Of a stretch of DNA of 64,000 nucleotides, positions 41,782-50,938 are shown in pieces. A model generated the notes under the pieces. It made no database searches and had not been told where the DNA came from. It saw nothing but the letters and a program-made list of their open reading frames with translations. This DNA is from an uncultured Roseburia sp. (GTDB taxonomy: Bacteria > Bacillota > Clostridia > Lachnospirales > Lachnospiraceae). Position 1 is the stretch's first letter; every line of letters begins with the position of its first letter. The translations under genes were made by a program, and so were the position numbers. The stretch covers positions 62,001 through 126,000 of the forward strand of contig CAKRDK010000004.1 of NCBI GenBank assembly GCA_934309475.1, written 5' to 3'.

Positions 41782-43860
41782 ATGGCAAATAAACGTGGAA
41801 GTCTTTCAATTGATAGTGATAACCTGTTTCCGATTATTAAAAAATGGTTATATTCTGACCACGATATCTTCTATCGTGAGTTAATTTCAAATGGCTGTGA
41901 TGCGATTACAAAATTAGAGAAGCTTGATATGATGGGTGAATACCAGCTTCCTGCTGATTATAAAAAGAAAATTGAGGTTATCGTCAATCCGGAAGAGAAA
42001 ACTTTAAAATTTATTGATAACGGTCTCGGAATGACCGCTGACGAAGTCGAAGAATACATCTGTCAGATTGCTTTCTCCGGTGCAACAGATTTCATCGAGA
42101 AATACAAAGACAAGGCAAATGACGACCAGATTATAGGTCACTTCGGACTTGGTTTCTACTCTGCATTCATGGTTGCAGATCAGGTTACCATCGACACCTT
42201 ATCTTACAAAGAAGGTTCTACACCGGTTCACTGGACTTGTGACGGCGGAACCGATTACACCTTAGAGGATGGTTCTAAGACAACCATCGGTACTGAGATT
42301 ACCTTATATTTAAACGAGGATTGCTTAGAATTTGCAAATGAATACCGTGCAAGAGAAGTCATCCAGAAATACTGCTCTTTCATGCCGACACCAATCTTTT
42401 TGAGCAATGCCAACGCAGAGACCCAGTATGAGACGATCGACGTGGCAGACAAGCTTGAGACTGATACTGTCGTAGAAGAGATTCACGAAGAAGCCAAGAT
42501 GGAAGAGAAAGAAAACGAGAATGGCGAAAAAGAAATGGTCGAAGTTTCTCCGTCCAAAGATCAGTTGAAAATTGTGAAACGTCCGGTTGCCCTCAACGAT
42601 ACGAATCCACTTTGGGCAAAGAACCCGAAAGACTGTACGGATGAAGAATACAAGGAATTTTACCGCAAAGTCTTCTTAGACTATAAGGAGCCACTGTTCT
42701 GGATTCATTTGAACATGGATTATCCGTTTAACTTAAAAGGTATCCTGTACTTCCCGAAAATCAATACCGAGTACGATTCCATCGAGGGTACAATCAAATT
42801 ATACAACAATCAGGTGTTCATCGCTGATAACATCAAAGAAGTCATTCCGGAATTCTTAATGTTATTAAAAGGTGTCATCGACTGTCCTGACCTTCCTTTG
42901 AACGTATCCCGTTCCGCATTACAGAATGATGGATTTGTAAAGAAGATTTCCGATTACATTACCAAGAAAGTGGCAGACAAGCTCATCGGTATGTGCAAGA
43001 CCGACAAAGAATCTTATGAAAAATACTGGGACGACATCAGCCCATTCATCAAATTCGGCTGCTTAAAAGACAATAAGTTCTGCGATAAGATGAACGATTA
43101 CATCCTCTTTAAGAACTTAGACGACAAGTACCTCACTCTTCCAGAACTTCTTATCAAAGAAGAGGAAAAAGACGGTGAGAATACCGATGAAGAAAAGAAA
43201 GAGACAGAAAACACAGCAGACAATGCAGACGCTCAGGAAGAAAAAGATGACCGTAAAGTTGTCTACTATGTAACCGATAAGGTTCAGCAGGGACAGTACA
43301 TCAAATTATTCAAGGAACAGAATATGGATGCTGTCATTTTAGACCACAACATCGATACTTCGTTCATCTCCCAGCTTGAACAGCGCAACGAGCACTACAA
43401 ATTCATGCGTATCGACGCTGACTTAACCGAGTCCTTAAAAGAAGAGACAAACGAGGAAGATTTAAAAGCTGAGACAGATGCTTTAACCGAAACATTCCGC
43501 AAAGCATTGAACAACGACAAGCTTGTTGTAAAAGTAGAGAAATTAAAGAACGAAAACATTTCTTCCTTGATTACACTCTCCGAAGAGGGAAGACGTATGC
43601 AGGATATGATGAAGATGTATGCCATGAACGGAATGGGTGGGCTTGATATGTCCATGTTCGGCGGTGACCAGACCCTGACCTTAAATGCCAACAACAAACT
43701 TGTTCAGTACATCTTTGAACATAAGGATTCTGAACATGTTCCAATGTTCTGCGAACAGCTCTACGATTTAGCTGTCCTGACAAACCAGCCATTATCTGTA
43801 GATGCAATGACAAAATTCGTTTCTCGAAGCAATGAGATTATGATGTTACTTGCAAAATAA
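41782..43860 (+). CDS. htpG: Chaperone HtpG (Hsp90)
   Basis: This 692-aa dimeric ATP-dependent chaperone has the GHKL ATPase domain at about 1-220 (FYRELISNGCDAITKL, DNGLGM, GHFGLGFYSAFMV), a middle domain at about 270-480 (LPLNVSRSALQND) and a C-terminal dimerisation domain at about 520-692. An acidic linker near 235-260 (EEKENENGEKEMVEV) and a second one near 465-490 (EDGEN-like, Glu/Lys/Asp-rich) are present. The ATG has AAAGGAG at 9 nt. An in-frame TTG at 41719 is part of the -35 box, so it cannot be the start. Confidence 0.97.
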   Translation: MANKRGSLSIDSDNLFPIIKKWLYSDHDIFYRELISNGCDAITKLEKLDMMGEYQLPADYKKKIEVIVNPEEKTLKFIDNGLGMTADEVEEYICQIAFSGATDFIEKYKDKANDDQIIGHFGLGFYSAFMVADQVTIDTLSYKEGSTPVHWTCDGGTDYTLEDGSKTTIGTEITLYLNEDCLEFANEYRAREVIQKYCSFMPTPIFLSNANAETQYETIDVADKLETDTVVEEIHEEAKMEEKENENGEKEMVEVSPSKDQLKIVKRPVALNDTNPLWAKNPKDCTDEEYKEFYRKVFLDYKEPLFWIHLNMDYPFNLKGILYFPKINTEYDSIEGTIKLYNNQVFIADNIKEVIPEFLMLLKGVIDCPDLPLNVSRSALQNDGFVKKISDYITKKVADKLIGMCKTDKESYEKYWDDISPFIKFGCLKDNKFCDKMNDYILFKNLDDKYLTLPELLIKEEEKDGENTDEEKKETENTADNADAQEEKDDRKVVYYVTDKVQQGQYIKLFKEQNMDAVILDHNIDTSFISQLEQRNEHYKFMRIDADLTESLKEETNEEDLKAETDALTETFRKALNNDKLVVKVEKLKNENISSLITLSEEGRRMQDMMKMYAMNGMGGLDMSMFGGDQTLTLNANNKLVQYIFEHKDSEHVPMFCEQLYDLAVLTNQPLSVDAMTKFVSRSNEIMMLLAK

Positions 43861-43889
43861 AGATTGCGCAATAGCGTTTTTCTAACACA

Positions 43890-43926
43890 AAAATAGCTCA
43901 GACCTTAAAGGTTTGAGCTATTTTTT
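43890..43926. terminator. Terminator between htpG and the chemoreceptor gene
   Basis: AAAATAGCTCAGACC (43890-43904) pairs with GGTTTGAGCTATTTT, with one G-T pair and a short AT loop. A T run follows on plus and an A run precedes, so it can work in both directions. Confidence 0.88.
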
Positions 43927-43937
43927 ATATATGTATT

Positions 43938-45677
43938 CTACTCTAACTTAAATTTGCTTACTTCTTCACTTAAGCACTCTGCGATGCTCTTATTTCCACT
44001 TGCCTGTTTTTCAATATCACTGACATTCTCTGTCAGGCCAACCGACATTTCTGAAATATTGGCAACACCTTTTGCACTCTCCTCCACCGCTGTATTCACG
44101 GAATTCACGGCTTCCCGGATATGCTCCATATTTTTCTTAAGGGCATTGGACGCATTGGCAAATTCCTGCATGGTGTTGTTCATATCACTTGCACTCTGGT
44201 GATAATTTTCCGCCGTTTCTAACATGCCGCGGTAACCGCCCATCGCAGTCTCCTCCAAAAAGCGGACCATCTGTTCCGCCTCGTCCGCAAGTTCATTTAC
44301 TGATGTAATTACATCCACACTTACCTTTTTGATGCGGGCTGCTGCCTCTGCAGAGTTGCTTGCAAGTTTTCCAATCTCATCTGCCACAACTGCAAATCCT
44401 CTTCCTGCTTCCCCGGCTCTTGCCGCCTCTATGGAAGCATTCAACGCAAGGAGATTCGTCTGCTCGGTAATACTGATAATATTAGCCGTCAATCCATCAA
44501 TCTCTTCCACTGCCTTCGATTTTTCAATCTTGCCATTCACAATCTCTGCCATCTGGCGGGCTTCTTCTAACGCCTGATTCTGCGCTTCCTCCGCCTCGTT
44601 ATGCACCTGTTTTGCCTCTGCGGAAATCTGCTCGGAATGTGCTTCCTTGTTCTGTGCCTGCGCTGTAATCTGTTCGATGGATGCAAATGCTTCCTCAATG
44701 GAACTGTTAATCTGGTTTAAAGAAGCCGTTGTCTCCTCCATCGCTGCATTCATCTGCTGCATCGTCGCAGAAACATCTGTGATGCTCGACTCCGCACCGG
44801 ATAAATTCGTTGCAACATTGACCACAGAATGATTTAATTCCACGGAATTCTTTGAGATATTTAACATAATCGCCCGGATATAATTTAACAACTCATTGAT
44901 GTTATCGGCAACTAATTCCAGTTCGTCACCGGTTCTGATATCCAGTTTCTGCGTCAGGTCGCCCTCATTATGTACCAGTTCGTAGATTTTCTTTTCCACC
45001 GCATTGATACCGCGCATCATTTTTGTAACGACAAGATATAACACGATAATTCCTGCCAGCAGACAAACTGCCGTAATGAACAGAATCCGGATTAACGTTC
45101 CATTCAGATTTTTCACGATTCCGGATGCATCATAATCACATCCTAACACACAGGCAAGATTTCCCTCGGAATCGAGCACCGGCTGATAGACTGTAATCAC
45201 AGAGCCATCCTTTGTGGTATCAATTTTACCTGACACATACTCTTCTCCTGCAAACGCAGTTTCTATACCTTCCGGAGAAAAATCAATTTCTTCTCCCATG
45301 CTTCCTGACTCTTCCGTATCATCCGCATCGATTCCATAATAGATCGTTCCGTCTTTTTCATAGAGCAGATACAAATACTTGCTGCCACAGATTTCACGGG
45401 TAGATTTCAAAGTCTCTAATGTTGACGTATAAGCAAGCGATGATACTTTCATCGATGCCATATGCCCTAAGGAATCTCCGTTTAACTGGCTCACGGTAAC
45501 CGTTGTCGCCGTTTTCGCCTGTTCGATTCCCAGTTCAATCAGGGATGACTGCATCCTCAGATATGCATTCGTTCCCATCGCCGCACACACAACTACAAAA
45601 ATCGCAATTGCCGGTGCTAAAATTTTTACTTTGATACTCAATGTTCTTGGCTTTCTTTTACTTCCCTGTTTTGCCAT
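43938..45677 (-). CDS. Methyl-accepting chemotaxis protein
   Basis: This 579-aa receptor has TM1 at about 17-36, an extracytoplasmic sensor of about 150 residues containing [20 protein letters not shown] (Cache-like), TM2 at about 192-214, HAMP at about 215-270 and a signalling domain at about 290-579. The hairpin tip reads [20 protein letters not shown], with [15 protein letters not shown] next to it. Pentapeptide tethers for CheR are not seen. It probably feeds the CheA/CheW system at the left end of the window. It lies 47 nt after the ABC-F gene. The ligand is unknown. Confidence 0.95.
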   Translation of the reverse strand: MAKQGSKRKPRTLSIKVKILAPAIAIFVVVCAAMGTNAYLRMQSSLIELGIEQAKTATTVTVSQLNGDSLGHMASMKVSSLAYTSTLETLKSTREICGSKYLYLLYEKDGTIYYGIDADDTEESGSMGEEIDFSPEGIETAFAGEEYVSGKIDTTKDGSVITVYQPVLDSEGNLACVLGCDYDASGIVKNLNGTLIRILFITAVCLLAGIIVLYLVVTKMMRGINAVEKKIYELVHNEGDLTQKLDIRTGDELELVADNINELLNYIRAIMLNISKNSVELNHSVVNVATNLSGAESSITDVSATMQQMNAAMEETTASLNQINSSIEEAFASIEQITAQAQNKEAHSEQISAEAKQVHNEAEEAQNQALEEARQMAEIVNGKIEKSKAVEEIDGLTANIISITEQTNLLALNASIEAARAGEAGRGFAVVADEIGKLASNSAEAAARIKKVSVDVITSVNELADEAEQMVRFLEETAMGGYRGMLETAENYHQSASDMNNTMQEFANASNALKKNMEHIREAVNSVNTAVEESAKGVANISEMSVGLTENVSDIEKQASGNKSIAECLSEEVSKFKLE

Positions 45678-45724
45678 GTTTCCTACTTCCTTTTTCTAAA
45701 ATTTCCCCTTCGTATGGTATACGG

Positions 45725-47281
45725 TTAAAATATTTTGGTTGTCCACTTCGAACAATCCCAGACATCGTTGACGATATCCTGATAAAATTCCGGCTCGTGG
45801 CAGATTAAAAGCACACTTCCACGGTACTCATTTAAGGCACGCTTTAGTTCTTCTTTTGCATCCACATCCAGATGGTTCGTCGGCTCATCTAAGAGCAGAA
45901 TATTCGTCTCCTTGTTCATCAGCTTGCACAGACGTACTTTCGCCTGCTCTCCACCACTTAACACTCTGACCTGGCTTTCAATGTGTTTTGTTGTAAGACC
46001 ACATTTTGCCAGTGCAGAACGCACCTCATACTGGGAAAAAGATGGAAACTCCTCCCAGATTTCTTCGATGCAGGTGTTTTTATTTTCCCCCTTCATCTCC
46101 TGCTCAAAATAGCCGATGGCAAGATTTTCTCCAAGTTCCACCGAGCCTTTTAATGCCGGAATGAGTCCTAAAATACTTTTTAACAGTGTTGTCTTACCGA
46201 TTCCGTTCGCTCCGACTAATGCAATTTTTTGTCCGCGCTCCATCGTAAGATTTAACGGTTTCGAGAGCGGCTCATCGTAACCGATGATAAGATCTTTTGT
46301 CTCAAATATGTATCTGCCCGGTGTCCGTCCTAATTGAAAATCAAATTCCGGCTTCGGACGTTCCGCCGCCAGTTCAATCACTTCCATTTTATCGAGCTTC
46401 TTCTGGCGTGACATCGCCATATTTCTCGTGGAAACTCTCGCCTTATTTCTCGCAACGAAATCTTTCAACTCGCTGATTTCCTGCTGCTGTTTGCGGTAGG
46501 CAGCCTCTAATTGTGCTTTCTTTACCTCATAAACTTTCTGGAAATTATCGTAGTCGCCCACATAACGGTTCAGCTCCTGATTTTCCATATGGTAGATAAT
46601 GTTAATAACATCGTTTAAGAATGGAATGTCGTGCGAAATCAAAATAAAAGCGTTCTCATACTCCTGCAGATACCGTTTCAGCCAGGCGATGTGCTCTGCA
46701 TCTAAATAGTTTGTCGGCTCGTCTAATAACAGGATATCCGGTTTTTCTAACAGCAGTTTTGCAAGCAGAACCTTCATACGCTGTCCACCACTCAAATCGG
46801 TTACATCATGCTCTAAGCCTAACTCCAGCAATCCTAATGCGCGGGCAACTTCCTCCACCTTCGAGTCGATAATGTAAAAATCATGCATCGTCAGTGTATC
46901 CTGGATAACGCCCAATTCTTCCATCATCTCATCCATCTCTTCTGGTGACGCTTCCCCTAACGCATCACAGATTTGGTTCATTTTCTCTTCCATCTCAAAC
47001 AAATAAGAAAATGCTGATTTTAAAACACTCTCAATCGTCATTCCCTTTGTCAGGGTGGAATGCTGGTCTAAATATCCAACCCGGACATTCTTTGCCCATT
47101 CTACCTTTCCTTCATCCGGCATCAGCTTTCCCGTCACAATGTTCATGAACGTTGACTTTCCCTCACCGTTTGCGCCGACTAACCCGATGTGTTCTCCCTT
47201 CAACAACCGGAAGGACACATCATTAAAAATGGCTCTGTCCCCAAACCCGTGAGTCAGATGCTCTACATTTAAAATACTCAT
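45725..47281 (-). CDS. ABC-F family ATPase
   Basis: This 518-aa soluble protein has two ABC ATPase domains (about 1-230 and 315-510) and no membrane part. Walker A motifs are GANGEGKST and GANGIGKTT. The signatures are LSGGQRMKVLLAKLL and LSGGEQAKVRLCKLM, with Walker B LLLDEPTNYLD and LLLDEPTNHLD. The interdomain linker (about 230-310) is charged and helical, like the P-site tRNA-interacting motif that lets ABC-F proteins act on ribosomes. Antibiotic resistance cannot be claimed; a general translation factor is more likely. It overlaps the small gene upstream by 4 nt. Confidence 0.92.
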   Translation of the reverse strand: MSILNVEHLTHGFGDRAIFNDVSFRLLKGEHIGLVGANGEGKSTFMNIVTGKLMPDEGKVEWAKNVRVGYLDQHSTLTKGMTIESVLKSAFSYLFEMEEKMNQICDALGEASPEEMDEMMEELGVIQDTLTMHDFYIIDSKVEEVARALGLLELGLEHDVTDLSGGQRMKVLLAKLLLEKPDILLLDEPTNYLDAEHIAWLKRYLQEYENAFILISHDIPFLNDVINIIYHMENQELNRYVGDYDNFQKVYEVKKAQLEAAYRKQQQEISELKDFVARNKARVSTRNMAMSRQKKLDKMEVIELAAERPKPEFDFQLGRTPGRYIFETKDLIIGYDEPLSKPLNLTMERGQKIALVGANGIGKTTLLKSILGLIPALKGSVELGENLAIGYFEQEMKGENKNTCIEEIWEEFPSFSQYEVRSALAKCGLTTKHIESQVRVLSGGEQAKVRLCKLMNKETNILLLDEPTNHLDVDAKEELKRALNEYRGSVLLICHEPEFYQDIVNDVWDCSKWTTKIF

Positions 47282-47457
47282 ATTGTTTTATTCCCTTTCT
47301 CTTCGCTCTCCTTTTTCGGTGGTTCATACCGGTAAACCTGCTGATAGCTTGTACGCTCGGAATCATCCTCCGCAACACGGTGCATCAGCCCGGTACAATC
47401 CATAGTCGATGCGGAATTTGCAAGAAAATCATAATCCCGCAGTGTCTTTTCTTTCAT
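47278..47457 (-). CDS. Small protein overlapping the ABC-F gene (59 aa)
   Basis: I do not recognise this protein. The 59 residues are hydrophilic (MKEKTLRDYDFLANS ... QQVYRYEPPKKESEE). The ATG has a very good AAAGGAG at 7-nt spacing. The stop overlaps the ABC-F start in an ATGA arrangement, which suggests translational coupling. A promoter-like TTGCAC-N18-TTATAA lies upstream. It may be a regulatory leader gene for the ABC-F protein or a real small protein. Confidence 0.6.
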   Translation of the reverse strand: MKEKTLRDYDFLANSASTMDCTGLMHRVAEDDSERTSYQQVYRYEPPKKESEEKGNKTI

Positions 47458-47500
47458 GGGCAATCTCCTTTACGATACGATAGAAAAATTGCGTAACGCT

Positions 47501-47530
47501 TTATAAACTTAAATTTATGATTTTGTGCAA
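47501..47530 (-). promoter_or_regulatory. Candidate promoter of the small gene/ABC-F/chemoreceptor unit
   Basis: On the minus strand TTGCAC (47525-47530), 18 nt, TTATAA (47501-47506). Confidence 0.4.
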
Positions 47531-47601
47531 TCTACTTGATGTATATCATTCGTTACACAATTCCTTCTATAGTATCTTCACCCACTTTAATTTTATACAT
47601 T

Positions 47602-48969
47602 CTAGTGCTCCGCACTCTCATATCCCAACATCTTCTCCGTCTTCTTATAGACATGGAAATACGCCGGGAACAGAAAGGCATCCGCAAAAATCCATGCAAC
47701 CGGACTTGCAAAACAGGCAGCGCGGAATCCAAACAGCGGCACAAAAAGAAAGCCGACCAATGTTCTTGCCGCCATCTCACACACACCTGCTAAAATCGCA
47801 AATTTGCTGTATCCCATACCCTGAATCAGGAAACGCACAATATTGACAAATGCAAGCGGAATGTAAAATGCACTGTTCCAGAATAAAAACTGTGCGGAAT
47901 TGGCAATTACTTCCGGCGCATCTCCGCTGACGAAAAAGGTTGACAGCTTTCCACCAAATAAGGTGAGCACAAGAAAAGCAAGAATAGAATAACCGATTCC
48001 AAGCATGGAACAGGATTTCAGTCCCTTTGAAATTCGGTCTAACTTCTTTGCTCCCACATTCTGTCCACCGTAAGTTGCCATTGTAGAACCTAAGGCATCA
48101 AACGGACAACAGAAAAACATACTGATTTTGCTTCCTGCTGTCATGGACGCAACCGCATCCGATCCAAGTCCGTTGACCGCACTCTGTAAAATAACACTTC
48201 CGATTGCCGTGATAGAATACTGCAATCCCATCGGGATGCCCATTCCACAGAGCGTTCCCATAAGAGCGGTATCCCACTCGCGTTCTTCTTTGGTCGTATG
48301 CAGAATTTCAAAATGATGCTTGCTGTAAAACAGACATCCAATGCCGGACACTCCCTGTGCAATTACCGTTGCAAGTGCCGCACCCATCACACCTAATTTA
48401 AAGCAGATAATAAAGGTCAGATCCAAAATAATATTCAACACAGAGGACAGCACCAGAAAATAAACCGGCGTCTTGCTGTCGCCCATAGAACGGATGACAC
48501 CCGATACCATATTATAAAGATAGGTAACCGGGATTCCCAAAAATATAATCACGATATAAGAATAGGAATCATTCATGATATTTTCAGGTGTCTGCATGAT
48601 TCTTAAAATCGGACGGCAGAAAACAACCGTCACAATCGTCATAATCACCGCAAAAATTGCAGACAGATAAACTGCGTTCATCATAAACTTACGCATCCCG
48701 CTGTAGTCTGCCGCACCGAATTTGTGGGCAAGCGGAATCGCAAATCCATTGCAGACTCCCATACAGAATCCGATAATCAAAAAGTTTAAAGACCCGGTTG
48801 CTCCCACTGCCGCTAAAGCATCTACACCTAAATAACGTCCAACAATCAGCGTATCCACCAGATTATAAAACTGCTGAAAAAGGAACCCGAATAAAAGAGG
48901 TACGGAAAACCCTAAAATCAGCTTCATCGGGGAACCGTTTGTCATATCTTTTGTTACACTCTTTGCCAT
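47602..48969 (-). CDS. MATE-family efflux transporter
   Basis: This 455-aa protein has twelve predicted membrane helices in two similar halves. Typical MATE blocks are MTNGSPMKLILGFSVPLLFGFLFQ-like at the start (here TNGSPMKLILGFSVPLL), QQFYNLVDTLIVGRYLG, and YNMVSGVIRSMGDSKTPV in the first half with ANSAQFLFWNSAFYIPL in the second. It would export a drug or metabolite against Na+ or H+ flow; the substrate is unknown. Upstream neighbour (21 nt) is a PrsA-like lipoprotein. It is a paralogue of the transporter at 61455-62819. Confidence 0.94.
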   Translation of the reverse strand: MAKSVTKDMTNGSPMKLILGFSVPLLFGFLFQQFYNLVDTLIVGRYLGVDALAAVGATGSLNFLIIGFCMGVCNGFAIPLAHKFGAADYSGMRKFMMNAVYLSAIFAVIMTIVTVVFCRPILRIMQTPENIMNDSYSYIVIIFLGIPVTYLYNMVSGVIRSMGDSKTPVYFLVLSSVLNIILDLTFIICFKLGVMGAALATVIAQGVSGIGCLFYSKHHFEILHTTKEEREWDTALMGTLCGMGIPMGLQYSITAIGSVILQSAVNGLGSDAVASMTAGSKISMFFCCPFDALGSTMATYGGQNVGAKKLDRISKGLKSCSMLGIGYSILAFLVLTLFGGKLSTFFVSGDAPEVIANSAQFLFWNSAFYIPLAFVNIVRFLIQGMGYSKFAILAGVCEMAARTLVGFLFVPLFGFRAACFASPVAWIFADAFLFPAYFHVYKKTEKMLGYESAEH

Positions 48970-48990
48970 GTGAAACCTCCTATCCGCAAG

Positions 48991-49995
48991 CTATGACTCG
49001 CTGCAATAAGTATCATAAATCTCAAAAAAACGGTTCGTTGTAATATCCGAATCCGTGTCCACTTCCACTGCATCCCATGCCTTTACGTTAAAATAGGACT
49101 TCTGCTTCTCGATAAATTCCTCATAGATATCGTCAAATGCCTCTTTCTCACGTTTCTGCACAATATTAATCTTATTGGCATCCGTCAGTTCCTCGTTGTA
49201 CTTATTCAGGCACTTGATAAAATAATAACCATCATCCGTCGTTATCATCCCGGAAATCTCATTATCGTCTAAGCGGAACGCCTCATCTTCCACCTCTTTT
49301 GGCATATCATCACGTGCAATGGTAATCTCAATCGCCGATGCCTCATTGTAATTATTGGCAACCGATGCAAAATCCTCTCCTGCTGCAAGCTTCTCTGCAA
49401 CTTCCGATGCCTTCGTCTCATCCGTCACATAAATCTGCATCGCCTCCATCACACGTGCTTCATCGTCACTCACTTCTTCATTCACGCTTCCGGTCAGAGA
49501 CTGATAAAGTTTCTGCGCTAATGCATAATGCTCATAATAAGTCACAATATCACCGGATGTCACACCCATATAAGAAATCTCTTTCTTTCCAAGCGTATCA
49601 TAATATGCCTTTGCCGCCTCAGAAATCTGCTCTTTTTCTTTATCGGATAACGTAATTCCCTGATCTTCTGCCAGCAAATCCATCGCAATAATCTGTGAAA
49701 GCTTCGAAATCGTCACATCCTTCACGTAAGACTCTAACGAATTCTCCCCAAAATCTTCCTCCCACAAATCAATCCCGTAAGCGGAACCATAGATATTCTG
49801 GTAATTTGCCAGATAAACCTTTGCCTCCGTCATGGAACATGTCATGGTTCCAATTCGAAATGCCTGCTTGCTGTTTAGACTTTTCGACACAACTATATCT
49901 GTATTCCTAACTTGGCAGCCGGAGAGCAGGCACATCGCTGCTAACCCTGCTGCCAAAAGACTTTTTCCTCTTCTTCTCATGTAGTCACCACTCAT
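48991..49995 (-). CDS. PrsA/SurA-like peptidyl-prolyl isomerase lipoprotein
   Basis: This exported protein of 334 aa has a basic signal peptide with lipobox LLSGC. A SurA/PrsA-like helical N-terminal chaperone region (about 50-190) follows, then a parvulin-like segment at about 195-270 (VAEKLAAGEDFASVANNYNE, GMITTDDGYYFIKCLNKYNEE), and a C-terminal helix. It would help fold exported proteins. Some parvulin active-site residues are hard to place by eye, so catalysis is uncertain. The start could also be the ATG at 49980 (GGTG at 5 nt), which gives a more compact signal peptide. Confidence 0.8.
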   Translation of the reverse strand: MSGDYMRRRGKSLLAAGLAAMCLLSGCQVRNTDIVVSKSLNSKQAFRIGTMTCSMTEAKVYLANYQNIYGSAYGIDLWEEDFGENSLESYVKDVTISKLSQIIAMDLLAEDQGITLSDKEKEQISEAAKAYYDTLGKKEISYMGVTSGDIVTYYEHYALAQKLYQSLTGSVNEEVSDDEARVMEAMQIYVTDETKASEVAEKLAAGEDFASVANNYNEASAIEITIARDDMPKEVEDEAFRLDDNEISGMITTDDGYYFIKCLNKYNEELTDANKINIVQKREKEAFDDIYEEFIEKQKSYFNVKAWDAVEVDTDSDITTNRFFEIYDTYCSES

Positions 49996-50020
49996 TTATC
50001 TTCCTAATCTTGTGTACATT

Positions 50021-50284
50021 CTATGCTTCCACAATCAGGTATCTTCCATCCGGCAGTGCAAAAACTTCACTTGCCTCCTCGATTTCTTTTAAACTCATAC
50101 CTGCAATATCTGCGCCCTCTTCTTCAAAGTAAGCCTTTACCTCTTTTATGTTCTTGCAGACAACTGCCATACAGTCCTCTAAAAATGCCTCTGCCTCCTC
50201 CGGTGTCTCCGCAATCACCTCAGGCAAAAGTTTTAACTGATTCTTTAAAAATGCCTGAACGCAAACCTCATCATATTCCTGCAT
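50021..50284 (-). CDS. Hypothetical small protein (87 aa)
   Basis: I do not recognise this protein. It is acidic and mostly helical (CVQAFLKNQLKLLPEVI, EEAEAFLEDCMAVVCKNI, KEVKAYFEEEGADI), and ends in a short beta hairpin (VFALPDGRYLIVEA). The start at 50284 is set by GAGG about 9 nt upstream; in-frame starts at 50293 and 50299 overlap that site. It lies between maf and the PrsA-like gene in a compact operon. Confidence 0.65.
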   Translation of the reverse strand: MQEYDEVCVQAFLKNQLKLLPEVIAETPEEAEAFLEDCMAVVCKNIKEVKAYFEEEGADIAGMSLKEIEEASEVFALPDGRYLIVEA

Positions 50285-50311
50285 CCTATTCATCCTCACT
50301 TTTCTAAATTT

Positions 50312-50938
50312 CTACCATGTATACAAATCAATTCCAAGCTTTTGTAACTCTCTATAGATTCTTGAAACAGGGAGTCCTACAACATTATTATAGTCGCCTT
50401 CGATTTTGTCAATATAAATCGCACATTTTCCCTGAATTCCGTATGCACCTGCCTTATCCATCGGCTCCTGTGTGGCAACATAGCGCTTAATTTCCGTATC
50501 CGTCATATCCTTCATAAAAACTTTTGTCGTCTCGTGAAAAACATGCTCACCCATTTTGCCGGATTTATCGATAAAAAGCAACGTCACTCCGGTGTATACC
50601 TCGTGTGCTTTCCCGGACAGCAGCCGGAGCATGCGGCATGCATCCGCTTCGTCCTTCGGCTTTCCTAAAATCTGTGTTCCTGCCGCAACCACAGTATCTG
50701 CGCCAATCACCATGATATCCTGTGGTGTCATCAGTTCCTGGTGCGCCTCCCCGTAGGAAGATACCATGACTGCAATTTCCTCTGCCTTCTGTTTCGAGAG
50801 TTCCTCCACCACCTCGGCAGGGTTGCTTTTTGTCATCTTTTCCTCTCCCTTTGCAGGACATATTTCAAATTCGATTCCAATCTGTTCTAACAGTTCTTTT
50901 CTCCTCGGTGAACCCGAAGCTAATATAACCTGGCTCAT
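50312..50938 (-). CDS. maf: Maf-type nucleotide pyrophosphatase
   Basis: This 208-aa house-cleaning enzyme hydrolyses non-canonical or pyrimidine NTPs. The signature LASGSPRRKELLEQIG is at the N-terminus, the catalytic Asp is in VIGADTVVAAG, and GKPKDEADACRML and KAGAYGIQGKCA follow. It is slightly longer than the usual 190-200 residues because of an insertion in the middle. It overlaps addA by 4 nt (ATGA), so the two are translationally coupled. Whether it acts on dTTP/UTP or m7GTP is not decided here. Confidence 0.95.
   Translation of the reverse strand: MSQVILASGSPRRKELLEQIGIEFEICPAKGEEKMTKSNPAEVVEELSKQKAEEIAVMVSSYGEAHQELMTPQDIMVIGADTVVAAGTQILGKPKDEADACRMLRLLSGKAHEVYTGVTLLFIDKSGKMGEHVFHETTKVFMKDMTDTEIKRYVATQEPMDKAGAYGIQGKCAIYIDKIEGDYNNVVGLPVSRIYRELQKLGIDLYTW

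Noticed and set aside
45725..47281. Antibiotic-resistance call for the ABC-F protein
   Set aside because: No resistance-type extended linker or leader with known antibiotic response can be shown; housekeeping ABC-F proteins have the same layout.
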